A DNA stretch of 64,000 nt from Crossaster papposus. Lineage: Eukaryota > Echinodermata > Asteroidea > Velatida > Solasteridae. The stretch spans positions 124,001 to 188,000 of the forward strand of contig JBAIAA010000100.1 of the NCBI GenBank assembly GCA_037893245.1. Reading direction: 5' to 3'. Of this stretch, positions 39,166-52,200 are shown one piece after another. Each line of letters begins with the position of its first letter. The first letter of the stretch is position 1. The notes beneath the pieces were generated by a model. It was not told where the DNA came from and ran no database searches. It saw only the letters and a list, made by a program, of their open reading frames with translations. The position numbers and the translations under genes are program-made.

Positions 39166-42100
39166 ATTTCGTGATCTGAAGGTAAATAGTGCCGAAAAGT
39201 GTTTGTTAGGCTCAATGGGCGCTATAGACCATTTGGGAGTGTTGGAAGTCTATTTTGTGATCTGAAGGTAAATAGTGCCAAAAAGTGTTTCTTACGCTCA
39301 ATGGGCGCTATAAACCATTCTGGAGTGTTGTAAGTCCATTTCGTGATCTGAAGGTAAATAGTGCCGAAAAGTGTTTGTTAGGCTCAATGGGCGCTATAGA
39401 GCATTTGGGAGTGTTGTTAGTCAATTTCGTGATCTGAAGGTAAATAGTGCCGAAAAGTGTTTGTTAGGCTCAATGGGGCGCTATAGACCATTTGGGAGTG
39501 TTGTAAGTCAATTTCGTGATCTGACTGTGAAAAGTGCCGAAAAGTGTTTGTTAGGCTCAATGGGCGCTATAGAGCATTTGGGAGTGTTGTAAGTCAATTT
39601 TGTGATCTGACCGTGAAAAGTGCCAAAAAGTGTTTGTTAGGCTCAATGGGCGCTATAGAGCAGTTGGGAGTGTTGTTAGTCAATTTCGTGATCTTACGGT
39701 AAATAGTGCCGAAAAGTGTTTGTTAGGCTCAATGGGCGCTATAGAGCATTTGGGAGTGTTGTAAGTCAATTTCGTGATCTGACAGTGAAAAGTGCCGAAA
39801 AGTGTTTGTTAGGCTCAATGGGCGCTATAGAGCATTTGGGAGTGTTGTAAGTCAATTTCGTGATCTGAAGGTAAATAGTGCCGAAAAGTGTTTGTTAGGC
39901 TCAATGGGCGCTATAGAGCATTTGGGAGTGTTGTAAGTCAATTTTGTGATCTGACCGTGAAAAGTGCCAAAAAGTGTTTGTTAGGTTCAATGGGCGCTAT
40001 AGAGCATTTGGGAGTATTGTAAGTCAATTTCGTGATCTGAAGGTAAATAGTGCCGAAAAGTGTTTGTTAGGCTCAATGGGCGCTATAGAGCATTTGGGAG
40101 TGTTGTTAGTCAATTTCGTGATCTGAAGGTAAATAGTGCCGAAAAGTGTTTGTTAGGCTCAATGGGCTCTATAGACCATTTTGGAGTGTTGTTAGTCAAT
40201 TTCGTGATCTGAAGGTAAATAGTGCCGAAAAGTGTTTGTTAGGCTCAATGGGCGCTATAGAGCATTTGGGAGTGTTGTAAGTCAATTTCGTGATCTGACG
40301 GTGAAAAGTGCCGAAAAGTGTTTGTTAGGCTCAATGGGCTCTATAGACCATTTTGGAGTGTTGTTAGTCAATTTCGTGATCTGAAGGTAAATAGTGCCGA
40401 AAAGTGTTTGTTACGCTCAATGGGCGCTATAAACCATTTTGGAGTGTTGTAAGTCCATTTCGTGATCTGAAGGTAAATAGTGCCAAAAAGGTTTTGTTAG
40501 GCTCAATGGGCGCTATAGAGCATTTTGGAGTGTTTGTAAGTCCATTTCGTGATCTGAAGGTAAATAGTGCCGAAAAGTGTTTGTTAGGCTCAATGGGCGC
40601 TATAGAGCATTTGGGAGTGTTGTTAGTCAATTTCGTGATCTGAAGGTAAATAGTGTCGAAAAGTGTTTGTTAGGCTCAATGGGCGCTATAGACCATTTGG
40701 GAGTGTTGTAAGTCAATTTCGTGATCTGACTGTGAAAAGTGCCGAAAAGTGTTTGTTACGCTCAATGGGCGCTATAAACCATTTTGGAGTGTTGTAAGTC
40801 CATTTCGTGATCTGAAGGTAAATAGTGCCAAAAAGTGTTTGTTAGGCTCAATGGGCGCTATAGAGCATTTGGGAGTGTTGTTAGTCAATTTCGTGATCTG
40901 ACAGTGAAAAGTGCCCAAAAGTGTTTGTTAGGCTCAATGGGCGCTATAGAGCATTTGGGAGTGTTGTAAGTCAATTTTGTGATCTGACCGTGAAAAGTGC
41001 CAAAAAGTGTTTGTTAGGCTCAATGGGCGCTATAGAGCATTTGGGAGTATTGTAAGTCAATTTTGTGATCTGAAGGTAAATAGTGCCAAAAAGTGTTTCT
41101 TACGCTCAATGGCGCTATAGAGCATTTTGGAGTGTCGTAAGTTCATTCGTGATCTGAAGGTAAATAGTGCCGAAAAGTGTTTGTTAGGCTCAATGGGCGA
41201 TATAGAGCATTTGGGAGTGTTGTAAGTCAATTTCGTGATCTGACGGTGAAAAGTGCCGAAAAGTGTTTGTTAGGCTCAATGGGCGCTATAGAGCATTTGG
41301 GAGTATTGTAAGTCAATTTCGTGATCTGAAGGTAAAAAGTGCCGAAAAGTGTTTGTTAGGCTCAATGGGCGCTATAGACCATTTGGGAGTGTTGGAAGTC
41401 CATTTTGTGATCTGAAGGTAAATAGTGCCAAAAAGTGTTTCTTACGCTCAATGGGCGCTATAGAGCATTTTGGAGTGTTGTAAGTCCATTTCGTGATCTG
41501 AAGGTAAATAGTGCCGAAAAGTGTTTGTTTGGCTCAATGTGCGCTATAGAGCATTTGGGAGTGTTGTTAGTCAATTTCGTGACCTGAAGGTAAATAGTGC
41601 AGAAAAGTGTTTGTTAGGCTCAATGGGCGCTATAGACCATTTGGGAGTGTTGGAAGTCCATTTTGTGATCTGAAGGTATATAGTGCCAAAAAGTGTTTCT
41701 TACGCTCAATGGGCGCTATAGACCATTTGGGAGTGTTGGAAGTCCATTTTGTGATCTGAAGGTAAATAGTGCCAAAAAGTGTTTCTTACGCTCAATGGGC
41801 GCTATAAACCATTCTGGAGTGTTGTAAGTCCATTTCGTGATCTGAAGGTAAATAGTGCCGAAAAGTGTTTGTAAGGCTCAATGGGCGCTATAGAGCATTT
41901 GGGAGTGTTGTTAGTCAATTTCGTGATCTTACGGTAAATAGTGCCGAAAAGTGTTTGTTAGGCTCAATGGGCGCTATAGAGCATTTGGGAGTGTTGTAAG
42001 TCAATTTCGTGATCTGAAGGTAAATAGTGCCGAAAAGTGTTTGTTAGGCTCAATGGGCGCTATAGACCATTTGGGAGTATTGTAAGTCAATTTCGTGATC

Positions 42101-42519
42101 TGAAGGTAAATAGTGCCGAAAAGTGTTTGTTAGGCTCAATAGGCGCTATAGAGCATTTGGGAGTGTTGTAAGTCAATTTCGTGATCTGACGGTGAAAAGT
42201 GCCGAAAAGTGTTTGTTAGGCTCAATGGGCGCTATAGACCATTTTGGAGTGTTGTAAGTCCATTTCGTGATCTGAAGGTAAATAGTGCCAAAAAGTGTTT
42301 GTTAGGCTCAATTGGCGCTATAGAGCATTTTGGAGTGTTGTAAGTCCATTTCGAGATCTGAAGGTAAATAGTGCCGAAAACTGTTTGTTAGGCTCAATGG
42401 GCGCTATAGACCATTTGGGAGTGTTGGAAGTCCATTTTGTGATCTGAAGGTAAATAGTGCCAAAAAGTGTTTCTTACGCTCAATGGGCGCTATAAACCAT
42501 TCTGGAGTGTTGTAAGTCC
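39166..42519 (+). repeat. 39-monomer block (3,354 bp), copy 1
   Basis: It is repeated directly downstream with a period of 39 x 86 = 3,354 bp. Markers: GGAAGTCT (near 39,250 and 42,600), AGGTTC (39,983 and near 43,335), GTGTCG (40,653 and 44,005), TGTAAGG (41,832 and 45,186), and AGATCT (42,354 and 45,708). The offset is 3,352 at 40,653 and 3,354 after two single-base losses near 41,111 and 41,145 in this copy, so the underlying unit is exactly 39 monomers. Confidence 0.93.
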
Positions 42520-45500
42520 ATTTCGTGATCTGAAGGTAAATAGTGCCGAAAAGTGTTTGTTAGGCTCAATGGGCGCTATAGACCATTTGGGAGTGTTGGA
42601 AGTCTATTTTGTGATCTGAAGGTAAATAGTGCCAAAAAGTGTTTCTTACGCTCAATGGGCGCTATAAACCATTCTGGAGTGTTGTAAGTCCATTTCGTGA
42701 TCTGAAGGTAAATAGTGCCGAAAAGTGTTTGTTAGGCTCAATGGGCGCTATAGAGCATTTGGGAGTGTTGTTAGTCAATTTCGTGATCTGAAGGTAAATA
42801 GTGCCGAAAAGTGTTTGTTAGGCTCAATGGGCGCTATAGACCATTTGGGAGTGTTGTAAGTCAATTTCGTGATCTGACTGTGAAAAGTGCCGAAAAGTGT
42901 TTGTTAGGCTCAATGGGCGCTATAGAGCATTTGGGAGTGTTGTAAGTCAATTTTGTGATCTGACCGTGAAAAGTGCCAAAAAGTGTTTGTTAGGCTCAAT
43001 GGGCGCTATAGAGCAGTTGGGAGTGTTGTTAGTCAATTTCGTGATCTTACGGTAAATAGTGCCGAAAAGTGTTTGTTAGGCTCAATGGGCGCTATAGAGC
43101 ATTTGGGAGTGTTGTAAGTCAATTTCGTGATCTGACAGTGAAAAGTGCCGAAAAGTGTTTGTTAGGCTCAATGGGCGCTATAGAGCATTTGGGAGTGTTG
43201 TAAGTCAATTTCGTGATCTGAAGGTAAATAGTGCCGAAAAGTGTTTGTTAGGCTCAATGGGCGCTATAGAGCATTTGGGAGTGTTGTAAGTCAATTTTGT
43301 GATCTGACCGTGAAAAGTGCCAAAAAGTGTTTGTTAGGTTCAATGGGCGCTATAGAGCATTTGGGAGTATTGTAAGTCAATTTCGTGATCTGAAGGTAAA
43401 TAGTGCCGAAAAGTGTTTGTTAGGCTCAATGGGCGCTATAGAGCATTTGGGAGTGTTGTTAGTCAATTTCGTGATCTGAAGGTAAATAGTGCCGAAAAGT
43501 GTTTGTTAGGCTCAATGGGCTCTATAGACCATTTTGGAGTGTTGTTAGTCAATTTCGTGATCTGAAGGTAAATAGTGCCGAAAAGTGTTTGTTAGGCTCA
43601 ATGGGCGCTATAGAGCATTTGGGAGTGTTGTAAGTCAATTTCGTGATCTGACGGTGAAAAGTGCCGAAAAGTGTTTGTTAGGCTCAATGGGCTCTATAGA
43701 CCATTTTGGAGTGTTGTTAGTCAATTTCGTGATCTGACTGTGAAAAGTGCCGAAAAGTGTTTGTTACGCTCAATGGGCGCTATAAACCATTTTGGAGTGT
43801 TGTAAGTCCATTTCGTGATCTGAAGGTAAATAGTGCCAAAAAGTGTTTGTTAGGCTCAATGGGCGCTATAGAGCATTTTGGAGTGTTGTAAGTCCATTTC
43901 GTGATCTGAAGGTAAATAGTGCCGAAAAGTGTTTGTTAGGCTCAATGGGCGCTATAGAGCATTTGGGAGTGTTGTTAGTCAATTTCGTGATCTGAAGGTA
44001 AATAGTGTCGAAAAGTGTTTGTTAGGCTCAATGGGCGCTATAGACCATTTGGGAGTGTTGTAAGTCAATTTCGTGATCTGACTGTGAAAAGTGCCGAAAA
44101 GTGTTTGTTACGCTCAATGGGCGCTATAAACCATTTTGGAGTGTTGTAAGTCCATTTCGTGATCTGAAGGTAAATAGTGCCAAAAAGTGTTTGTTAGGCT
44201 CAATGGGCGCTATAGAGCATTTGGGAGTGTTGTTAGTCAATTTCGTGATCTGACAGTGAAAAGTGCCCAAAAGTGTTTGTTAGGCTCAATGGGCGCTATA
44301 GAGCATTTGGGAGTGTTGTAAGTCAATTTTGTGATCTGACCGTGAAAAGTGCCAAAAAGTGTTTGTTAGGCTCAATGGGCGCTATAGAGCATTTGGGAGT
44401 ATTGTAAGTCAATTTTGTGATCTGAAGGTAAATAGTGCCAAAAAGTGTTTCTTACGCTCAATGGGCGCTATAGAGCATTTTGGAGTGTCGTAAGTTCATT
44501 TCGTGATCTGAAGGTAAATAGTGCCGAAAAGTGTTTGTTAGGCTCAATGGGCGATATAGAGCATTTGGGAGTGTTGTAAGTCAATTTCGTGATCTGACGG
44601 TGAAAAGTGCCGAAAAGTGTTTGTTAGGCTCAATGGGCGCTATAGAGCATTTGGGAGTATTGTAAGTCAATTTCGTGATCTGAAGGTAAAAAGTGCCGAA
44701 AAGTGTTTGTTAGGCTCAATGGGCGCTATAGACCATTTGGGAGTGTTGGAAGTCCATTTTGTGATCTGAAGGTAAATAGTGCCAAAAAGTGTTTCTTACG
44801 CTCAATGGGCGCTATAGAGCATTTTGGAGTGTTGTAAGTCCATTTCGTGATCTGAAGGTAAATAGTGCCGAAAAGTGTTTGTTTGGCTCAATGTGCGCTA
44901 TAGAGCATTTGGGAGTGTTGTTAGTCAATTTCGTGACCTGAAGGTAAATAGTGCAGAAAAGTGTTTGTTAGGCTCAATGGGCGCTATAGACCATTTGGGA
45001 GTGTTGGAAGTCCATTTTGTGATCTGAAGGTATATAGTGCCAAAAAGTGTTTCTTACGCTCAATGGGCGCTATAGACCATTTGGGAGTGTTGGAAGTCCA
45101 TTTTGTGATCTGAAGGTAAATAGTGCCAAAAAGTGTTTCTTACGCTCAATGGGCGCTATAAACCATTCTGGAGTGTTGTAAGTCCATTTCGTGATCTGAA
45201 GGTAAATAGTGCCGAAAAGTGTTTGTAAGGCTCAATGGGCGCTATAGAGCATTTGGGAGTGTTGTTAGTCAATTTCGTGATCTTACGGTAAATAGTGCCG
45301 AAAAGTGTTTGTTAGGCTCAATGGGCGCTATAGAGCATTTGGGAGTGTTGTAAGTCAATTTCGTGATCTGAAGGTAAATAGTGCCGAAAAGTGTTTGTTA
45401 GGCTCAATGGGCGCTATAGACCATTTGGGAGTATTGTAAGTCAATTTCGTGATCTGAAGGTAAATAGTGCCGAAAAGTGTTTGTTAGGCTCAATAGGCGC

Positions 45501-45873
45501 TATAGAGCATTTGGGAGTGTTGTAAGTCAATTTCGTGATCTGACGGTGAAAAGTGCCGAAAAGTGTTTGTTAGGCTCAATGGGCGCTATAGACCATTTTG
45601 GAGTGTTGTAAGTCCATTTCGTGATCTGAAGGTAAATAGTGCCAAAAAGTGTTTGTTAGGCTCAATTGGCGCTATAGAGCATTTTGGAGTGTTGTAAGTC
45701 CATTTCGAGATCTGAAGGTAAATAGTGCCGAAAACTGTTTGTTAGGCTCAATGGGCGCTATAGACCATTTGGGAGTGTTGGAAGTCCATTTTGTGATCTG
45801 AAGGTAAATAGTGCCAAAAAGTGTTTCTTACGCTCAATGGGCGCTATAAACCATTCTGGAGTGTTGTAAGTCC
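42520..45873 (+). repeat. 39-monomer block (3,354 bp), copy 2
   Basis: It continues from copy 1 in phase and has the exact length of 39 monomers. One local difference is an ACTGTG monomer with TTACGC near 43,735 where copy 1 has AAGGTAAATAG. After 45,873 the order diverges (AAACCATTTTGG instead of GACCATTTGGG with GGAAGTCT), which marks the right edge. Confidence 0.92.
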
Positions 45874-46217
45874 ATTTCGTGATCTGAAGGTAAATAGTGC
45901 CGAAAAGTGTTTGTTAGGCTCAATGGGCGCTATAAACCATTTTGGAGTGTTGTAAGTCCATTTCGTGATCTGAAGGTAAATAGTGCCAAAAAGTGTTTGT
46001 TAGGCTCAATGGGCGCTATAGAGCATTTTGGAGTGTTGTAAGTCCATTTCGTGATCTGAAGGTAAATAGTGCCGAAAAGTGTTTGTTAGGCTCAATAGGC
46101 GCTATAGAGCATTTGGGAGTGTTGTAAGTCAATTTCGTGATCTGACGGTGAAAAGTGCCGAAAAGTGTTTGTTAGGCTCAATGGGCGCTATAGACCATTT
46201 TGGAGTGTTGTAAGTCC
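45874..46217 (+). repeat. Four linking monomers
   Basis: These ordinary monomers include a CAATAGGC variant near 46,095. They join the 39-monomer duplication to the second copy of the long block. Nothing else is visible. Confidence 0.8.
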
Positions 46218-49200
46218 ATTTCGTGATCTGAAGGTAAATAGTGCCGAAAAGTGTTTGTTACGCTCAATGGGCGCTATAAACCATTTTGGAGTGTTGTAAG
46301 TCCATTTCGTGATCTGAAGGTAAACAGTGCCAAAAAGTGTTTGTTAGGCTCAATGGGCGCTATAGAGCATTTTGGAGTGTTGTAAGTCCATTTCGTGATC
46401 TGAAGGTAAATAGTGCCGAAAAGTGTTTGTTAGGCTCAATGGGCGCTATAGAGCATTTGAGAGTGTTGTTAGTCAATTTCGTGATCTGAAGGTAAATAGT
46501 GCCGAAAAGTGTTTGTTAGGCTCAATGGGCGCTATAGACCATTTGGGAGTGTTGTAAGTCAATTTCGTGATCTGACTGTGAAAAGTGCCGAAAAGTGTTT
46601 GTTAGGCTCAATGGGCTCTATAGACCATTTTGGAGTGTTGTTAGTCAATTTCGTGATCTGAAGGTAAATAGTGCCGAAAAGTGTTTGTTACGCTCAATGG
46701 GCGCTATAAACCATTTTGGAGTGTTGTAAGTCCATTTCGTGATCTGAAGGTAAATAGTGCCAAAAAGTGTTTGTTAGGCTCAATGGGCGCTATAGAGCAT
46801 TTGGGAGTGTTGTAAGTCAATTTTGTGATCTGACCGTGAAAAGTGCCAAAAAGTGTTTGTTAGGCTCAATGGGCGCTATAGAGCAATTGGGAGTGTTGTT
46901 AGTCAATTTCGTGATCTTACGGTAAATAGTGCCGAAAAGTGTTTGTTAGGCTCAATGGGCGCTATAGAGCATTTGGGAGTGTTGTAAGTCAATTTCGTGA
47001 TCTGACAGTGAAAAGTGCCGAAAAGGGTTTTGTTAGGCTCAATGGGCGCTATAGAGCATTTGGGAGTGTTGTAAGTCAATTTTGTGATCTGACCGTGAAA
47101 AGTGCCAAAAAGTGTTTGTTAGGCTCAATGGGCGCTATAGAGCATTTGGGAGTGTTGTTAGTCAATTTCGTGATCTGAAGGTAAATAGTGCCGAAAAGTG
47201 TTTGTTAGGCTCAATGGGTGCTATAGACCATTTGGGAGTGTTGGAAGTCCATTTTGTGATCTGAAGGTAAATAGTGCCGAAAAGTGTTTGTTAGGCTCAA
47301 TGGGCGCTATAGACCATTTGGGAGTGTTGTAAGTCAATTTCGTGATCTGACTGTGAAAAGTGCCGAAAAGTGTTTGTTAGGCTCAATGGGCTCTATAGAC
47401 CATTTTGGAGTGTTGTTAGTCAATTTCGTGATCTGAAGGTAAATAGTGCCGAAAAGTGTTTGTTACGCTCAATGGGCGCTATAAACCATTTTGGAGTGTT
47501 GTAAGTCCATTTCGTGATCTGAAGGTAAATAGTGCCAAAAAGTGTTTGTTAGGCTCAATGGGCGCTATAGAGCATTTGGGAGTGTTGTAAGTCAATTTTG
47601 TGATCTGACCGTGAAAAGTGCCAAAAAGTGTTTGTTAGGCTCAATGGGCGCTATAGAGCATTTGGGAGTATTGTAAGTCAATTTTGTGATCTGAAGGTAA
47701 ATAGTGCCAAAAAGTGTTTCTTACGCTCAATGGGCGCTATAGAGCATTTTGGATGGTTGTAAGTCCATTTCGTGATCTGAAGGTAAATAGTGCCGAAAAG
47801 TGTTTGTTAGGCTCAATGGGCGATATAGAGCATTTGGGAGTGTTGTAAGTCAATTTCGTGATCTGACGGTGAAAAGTGCCGAAAAGTGTTTGTTAGGCTC
47901 AATGGGCGCTATAGAGCATTTGGGAGTATTGTAAGTCAATTTCGTGATCTGAAGGTAAATAGTGCCGAAAAGTGTTTGTTACGCTCAATGGGCGCTATAA
48001 ACCATTTTGGATTGTTGTAAGTCCATTTCGTGATCTGAAGGTAAATAGTGCCAAAAAGTGTTTGTTAGGCTCAATGGGCGCTATAGAGCAGTTGGGAGTG
48101 TTGTTAGTCAATTTCGTGATCTTACGGTAAATAGTGCCGAAAAGTGTTTGTTAGGCTCAATGGGCGCTATAGAGCATTTGGGAGTGTTGTAAGTCAATTT
48201 CGTGATCTGACAGTGAAAAGTGCCGAAAAGTGTTTGTTAGGCTCAATGGGCGCTATAGAGCATTTGGGAGTGTTGTAAGTCAATTTTGTGATCTGACCGT
48301 GAAAAGTGCCAAAAAGTGTTTGTTAGGCTCAATGGGCGCTATAGAGCATTTGGGAGTATTGTAAGTCAATTTCGTGATCTGAAGGTAAATAGTGCCGAAA
48401 AGTGTTTGTTAGGCTCAATGGGCGCTATAGAGCATTTGGGAGTGTTGTAAGTCAATTTTGTGATCTGACCGTGAAAAGTGCCAAAAAGTGTTTGTTAGGT
48501 TCAATGGGCGCTATAGAGCATTTGGGAGTATTGTAAGTCAATTTCGTGATCTGAAGGTAAAAAGTGCCAAAAAGTGTTTCTTACGCTCAATGGGCGCTAT
48601 AGAGCATTTTGGAGTGTTGTAAGTCCATTTCGTGATCTGAAGGTAAATAGTGCCGAAAAGTGTTTGTTAGGCTCAATGGGCGCTATAGACCATTTGGGAG
48701 TGTTGGAAGTCTATTTTGTGATCTGAAGGTAAATAGTGCCAAAAAGTGTTTCTTACGCTCAATGGGCGCTATAAACCATTCTGGAGTGTTGTAAGTCCAT
48801 TTCGTGATCTGAAGGTAAATAGTGCCGAAAAGTGTTTGTTAGGCTCAATGGGCGCTATAGAGCATTTGGGAGTGTTGTTAGTCAATTTCGTGATCTGAAG
48901 GTAAATAGTGCCGAAAAGTGTTTGTTAGGCTCAATGGGCGCTATAGACCATTTGGGAGTGTTGTAAGTCAATTTCGTGATCTGACTGTGAAAAGTGCCGA
49001 AAAGTGTTTGTTAGGCTCAATGGGCTCTATAGACCATTTTGGAGTGTTGTTAGTCAATTTCGTGATCTGAAGGTAAATAGTGCCGAAAAGTGTTTGTTAC
49101 GCTCAATGGGCGCTATAAACCATTTTGGAGTGTTGTAAGTCCATTTCGTGATCTGAAGGTAAATAGTGCCAAAAAGTGTTTGTTAGGCTCAATGGGCGCT

Positions 49201-52200
49201 ATAGAGCATTTGGGAGTGTTGTAAGTCAATTTTGTGATCTGACCGTGAAAAGTGCCAAAAAGTGTTTGTTAGGCTCAATGGGCGCTATAGAGCAGTTGGG
49301 AGTGTTGTTAGTCAATTTCGTGATCTTACGGTAAATAGTGCCGAAAAGTGTTTGTTAGGCTCAATGGGCGCTATAGAGCATTTGGGAGTGTTGTAAGTCA
49401 ATTTCGTGATCTGACAGTGAAAAGTGCCGAAAAGTGTTTGTTAGGCTCAATGGGCGCTATAGAGCATTTGGGAGTGTTGTAAGTCAATTTCGTGATCTGA
49501 AGGTAAATAGTGCCGAAAAGTGTTTGTTAGGCTCAATGGGCGCTATAGAGCATTTGGGAGTGTTGTAAGTCAATTTTGTGATCTGACCGTGAAAAGTGCC
49601 AAAAAGTGTTTGTTAGGTTCAATGGGCGCTATAGAGCATTTGGGAGTATTGTAAGTCAATTTCGTGATCTGAAGGTAAAAAGTGCCAAAAAGTGTTTCTT
49701 ACGCTCAATGGGCGCTATAGAGCATTTTGGAGTGTTGTAAGTCCATTTCGTGATCTGAAGGTAAATAGTGCCGAAAAGTGTTTGTTAGGCTCAATGGGCG
49801 CTATAGACCATTTGGGAGTGTTGGAAGTCTATTTTGTGATCTGAAGGTAAATAGTGCCAAAAAGTGTTTCTTACGCTCAATGGGCGCTATAAACCATTCT
49901 GGAGTGTTGTAAGTCCATTTCGTGATCTGAAGGTAAATAGTGCCGAAAAGTGTTTGTTAGGCTCAATGGGCGCTATAGAGCATTTGGGAGTGTTGTTAGT
50001 CAATTTCGTGATCTGAAGGTAAATAGTGCCGAAAAGTGTTTGTTAGGCGTGTTTAGTGTTTGTTGGGCGCTATAGACCATTTGGGAGTGTTGTAAGTCAA
50101 TTTCGTGATCTGACTGTGAAAAGTGCCGAAAAGTGTTTGTTAGGCTCAATGGGCTCTATAGACCATTTTGGAGTGTTGTTAGTCAATTTCGTGATCTGAA
50201 GGTAAATAGTGCCGAAAAGTGTTTGTTACGCTCAATGGGCGCTATAAACCATTTTGGAGTGTTGTAAGTCCATTTCGTGATCTGAAGGTAAATAGTGCCA
50301 AAAAGTGTTTGTTAGGCTCAATGGGCGCTATAGAGCATTTGGGAGTGTTGTAAGTCAATTTTGTGATCTGACCGTGAAAAGTGCCAAAAAGTGTTTGTTA
50401 GGCTCAATGGGCGCTATAGAGCAGTTGGGAGTGTTGTTAGTCAATTTCGTGATCTTACGGTAAATAGTGCCGAAAAGTGTTTGTTAGGCTCAATGGGCGC
50501 TATAGAGCATTTGGGAGTGTTGTAAGTCAATTTCGTGATATGACAGTGAAAAGTGCCGAAAAGTGTTTGTTAGGCTCAATGGGCGCTATAGAGCATTTGG
50601 GAGTGTTGTAAGTCAATTTCGTGATCTGAAGGTAAATAGTGCCGAAAAGTGTTTGTTACGCTCAATGGGCGCTATAAACCATTTTGGAGTGTTGTAAGTC
50701 CATTTCGTGATCTGAAGGTAAATAGTGCCAAAAAGTGTTTGTTAGGCTCAATGGGCGCTATAGAGCATTTTGGAGTGTTGTAAGACAATTTCGTGATCTG
50801 AAGGTAAATAGTGCCGAAAAGTGTTTGTTAGGCTCAATGGGCGCTATAGAGCATTTGGGAGTGTTGTTAGTCAATTTCGTGATCTGAAGGTAAATAGTGC
50901 CGAAAAGTGTTTGTTAGGCTCAATGGGCGCTATAGACCATTTGGGAGTGTTGTAAGTCAATTTCGTGATCTGACTGTGAAAAGTGCCGAAAAGTGTTTGT
51001 TAGGCTCAATGGGCTCTATAGACCATTTTGGAGTGTTGTTAGTCAATTTCGTGATCTGAAGGTAAATAGTGCCGAAAAGTGTTTGTTACGCTCAATGGGC
51101 GCTATAAACCATTTTGGAGTGTTGTAAGTCCATTTCGTGATCTGAAGGTAAATAGTGCCAAAAAGTGTTTGTTAGGCTCAATGGGCGCTATAGAGCATTT
51201 GGGAGTGTTGTAAGTCAATTTTGTGATCTGACCGTGAAAAGTGCCACAAAGTGTTTGTTAGGCTCAATGGGCGCTATAGAGCAGTTGGGAGTGTTGTTAG
51301 TCAATTTCGTGATCTTACGGTAAATAGTGCCGAAAAGTGTTTGTTAGGCTCAATGGGCGCTATAGAGCATTTGGGAGTGTTGTAAGTCAATTTCGTGATC
51401 TGACAGTGAAAAGTGCCGAAAAGTGTTTGTTAGGCTCAATGGGCGCTATAGAGCATTTGGGAGTGTTATAAGTCAATTTTGTGATCTGACCGTGAAAATT
51501 TCCAAAAAGTGTTTGTTAGGCTCAATGGGCGCTATAGAGCATTTGGGAGTATTGTAAGTCAATTTCGTGATCTGAAGGTAAATAGTGCCGAAAAGTGTTT
51601 GTTAGGCTCAATGGGCGCTACAGACCATTTGGGAGTGTTGTAAGTCAATTTCGTGATCTGACTGTGAAAAGTGCCGAAAAGTGTTTGTTAGGCTCAATGG
51701 GCTCTATAGACCATTTTGGAGTGTTGTTAGTCAATTTCGTGATCTGAAGGTAAATAGTGCCGAAAAGTGTTTGTTACGCTCAATGGGCGCTATAAACCAT
51801 TTTGGAGTGTTGTAAGTCCATTTCGTGATCTGAAGGTAAATAGTGCCAAAAAGTGTTTGTTAGGCTCAATGGGCGCTATAGAGCATTTGGGAGTGTTGTA
51901 AGTCAATTTTGTGATCTGACCGTGAAAAGTGCCAAAAAGTGTTTGTTAGGCTCAATGGGCGCTATAGAGCAGTTGGGAGTGTTGTTAGTCAATTTCGTGA
52001 TCTTACGGTAAATAGTGCCGAAAAGTGTTTGTTAGGCTCAATGGGCGCTATAGAGCATTTTGGAGTGTTGTAAGACAATTTCGTGATCTGAAGGTAAATA
52101 GTGCCGAAAAGTGTTTGTTAGGCTCAATGGGCGCTATAGAGCATTTGGGAGTGTTGTTAGTCAATTTCGTGATCTGAAGGTAAATAGTGCCGAAAAGTGT

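Noticed and set aside
2184-47178. Short open reading frames of 60-119 codons on both strands, with repeated peptide motifs such as RYRAFGSVVSQFRDL
   Set aside because: The monomer is 86 bp, not a multiple of 3, so a reading frame shifts at every copy and meets a stop within about three monomers. The frames are translations of the satellite. Most of them, including the longest, lie in or next to the noisy 25.5-33.5 kb segment, where indels happen to skip stops. No start context, domain or codon bias supports a gene.
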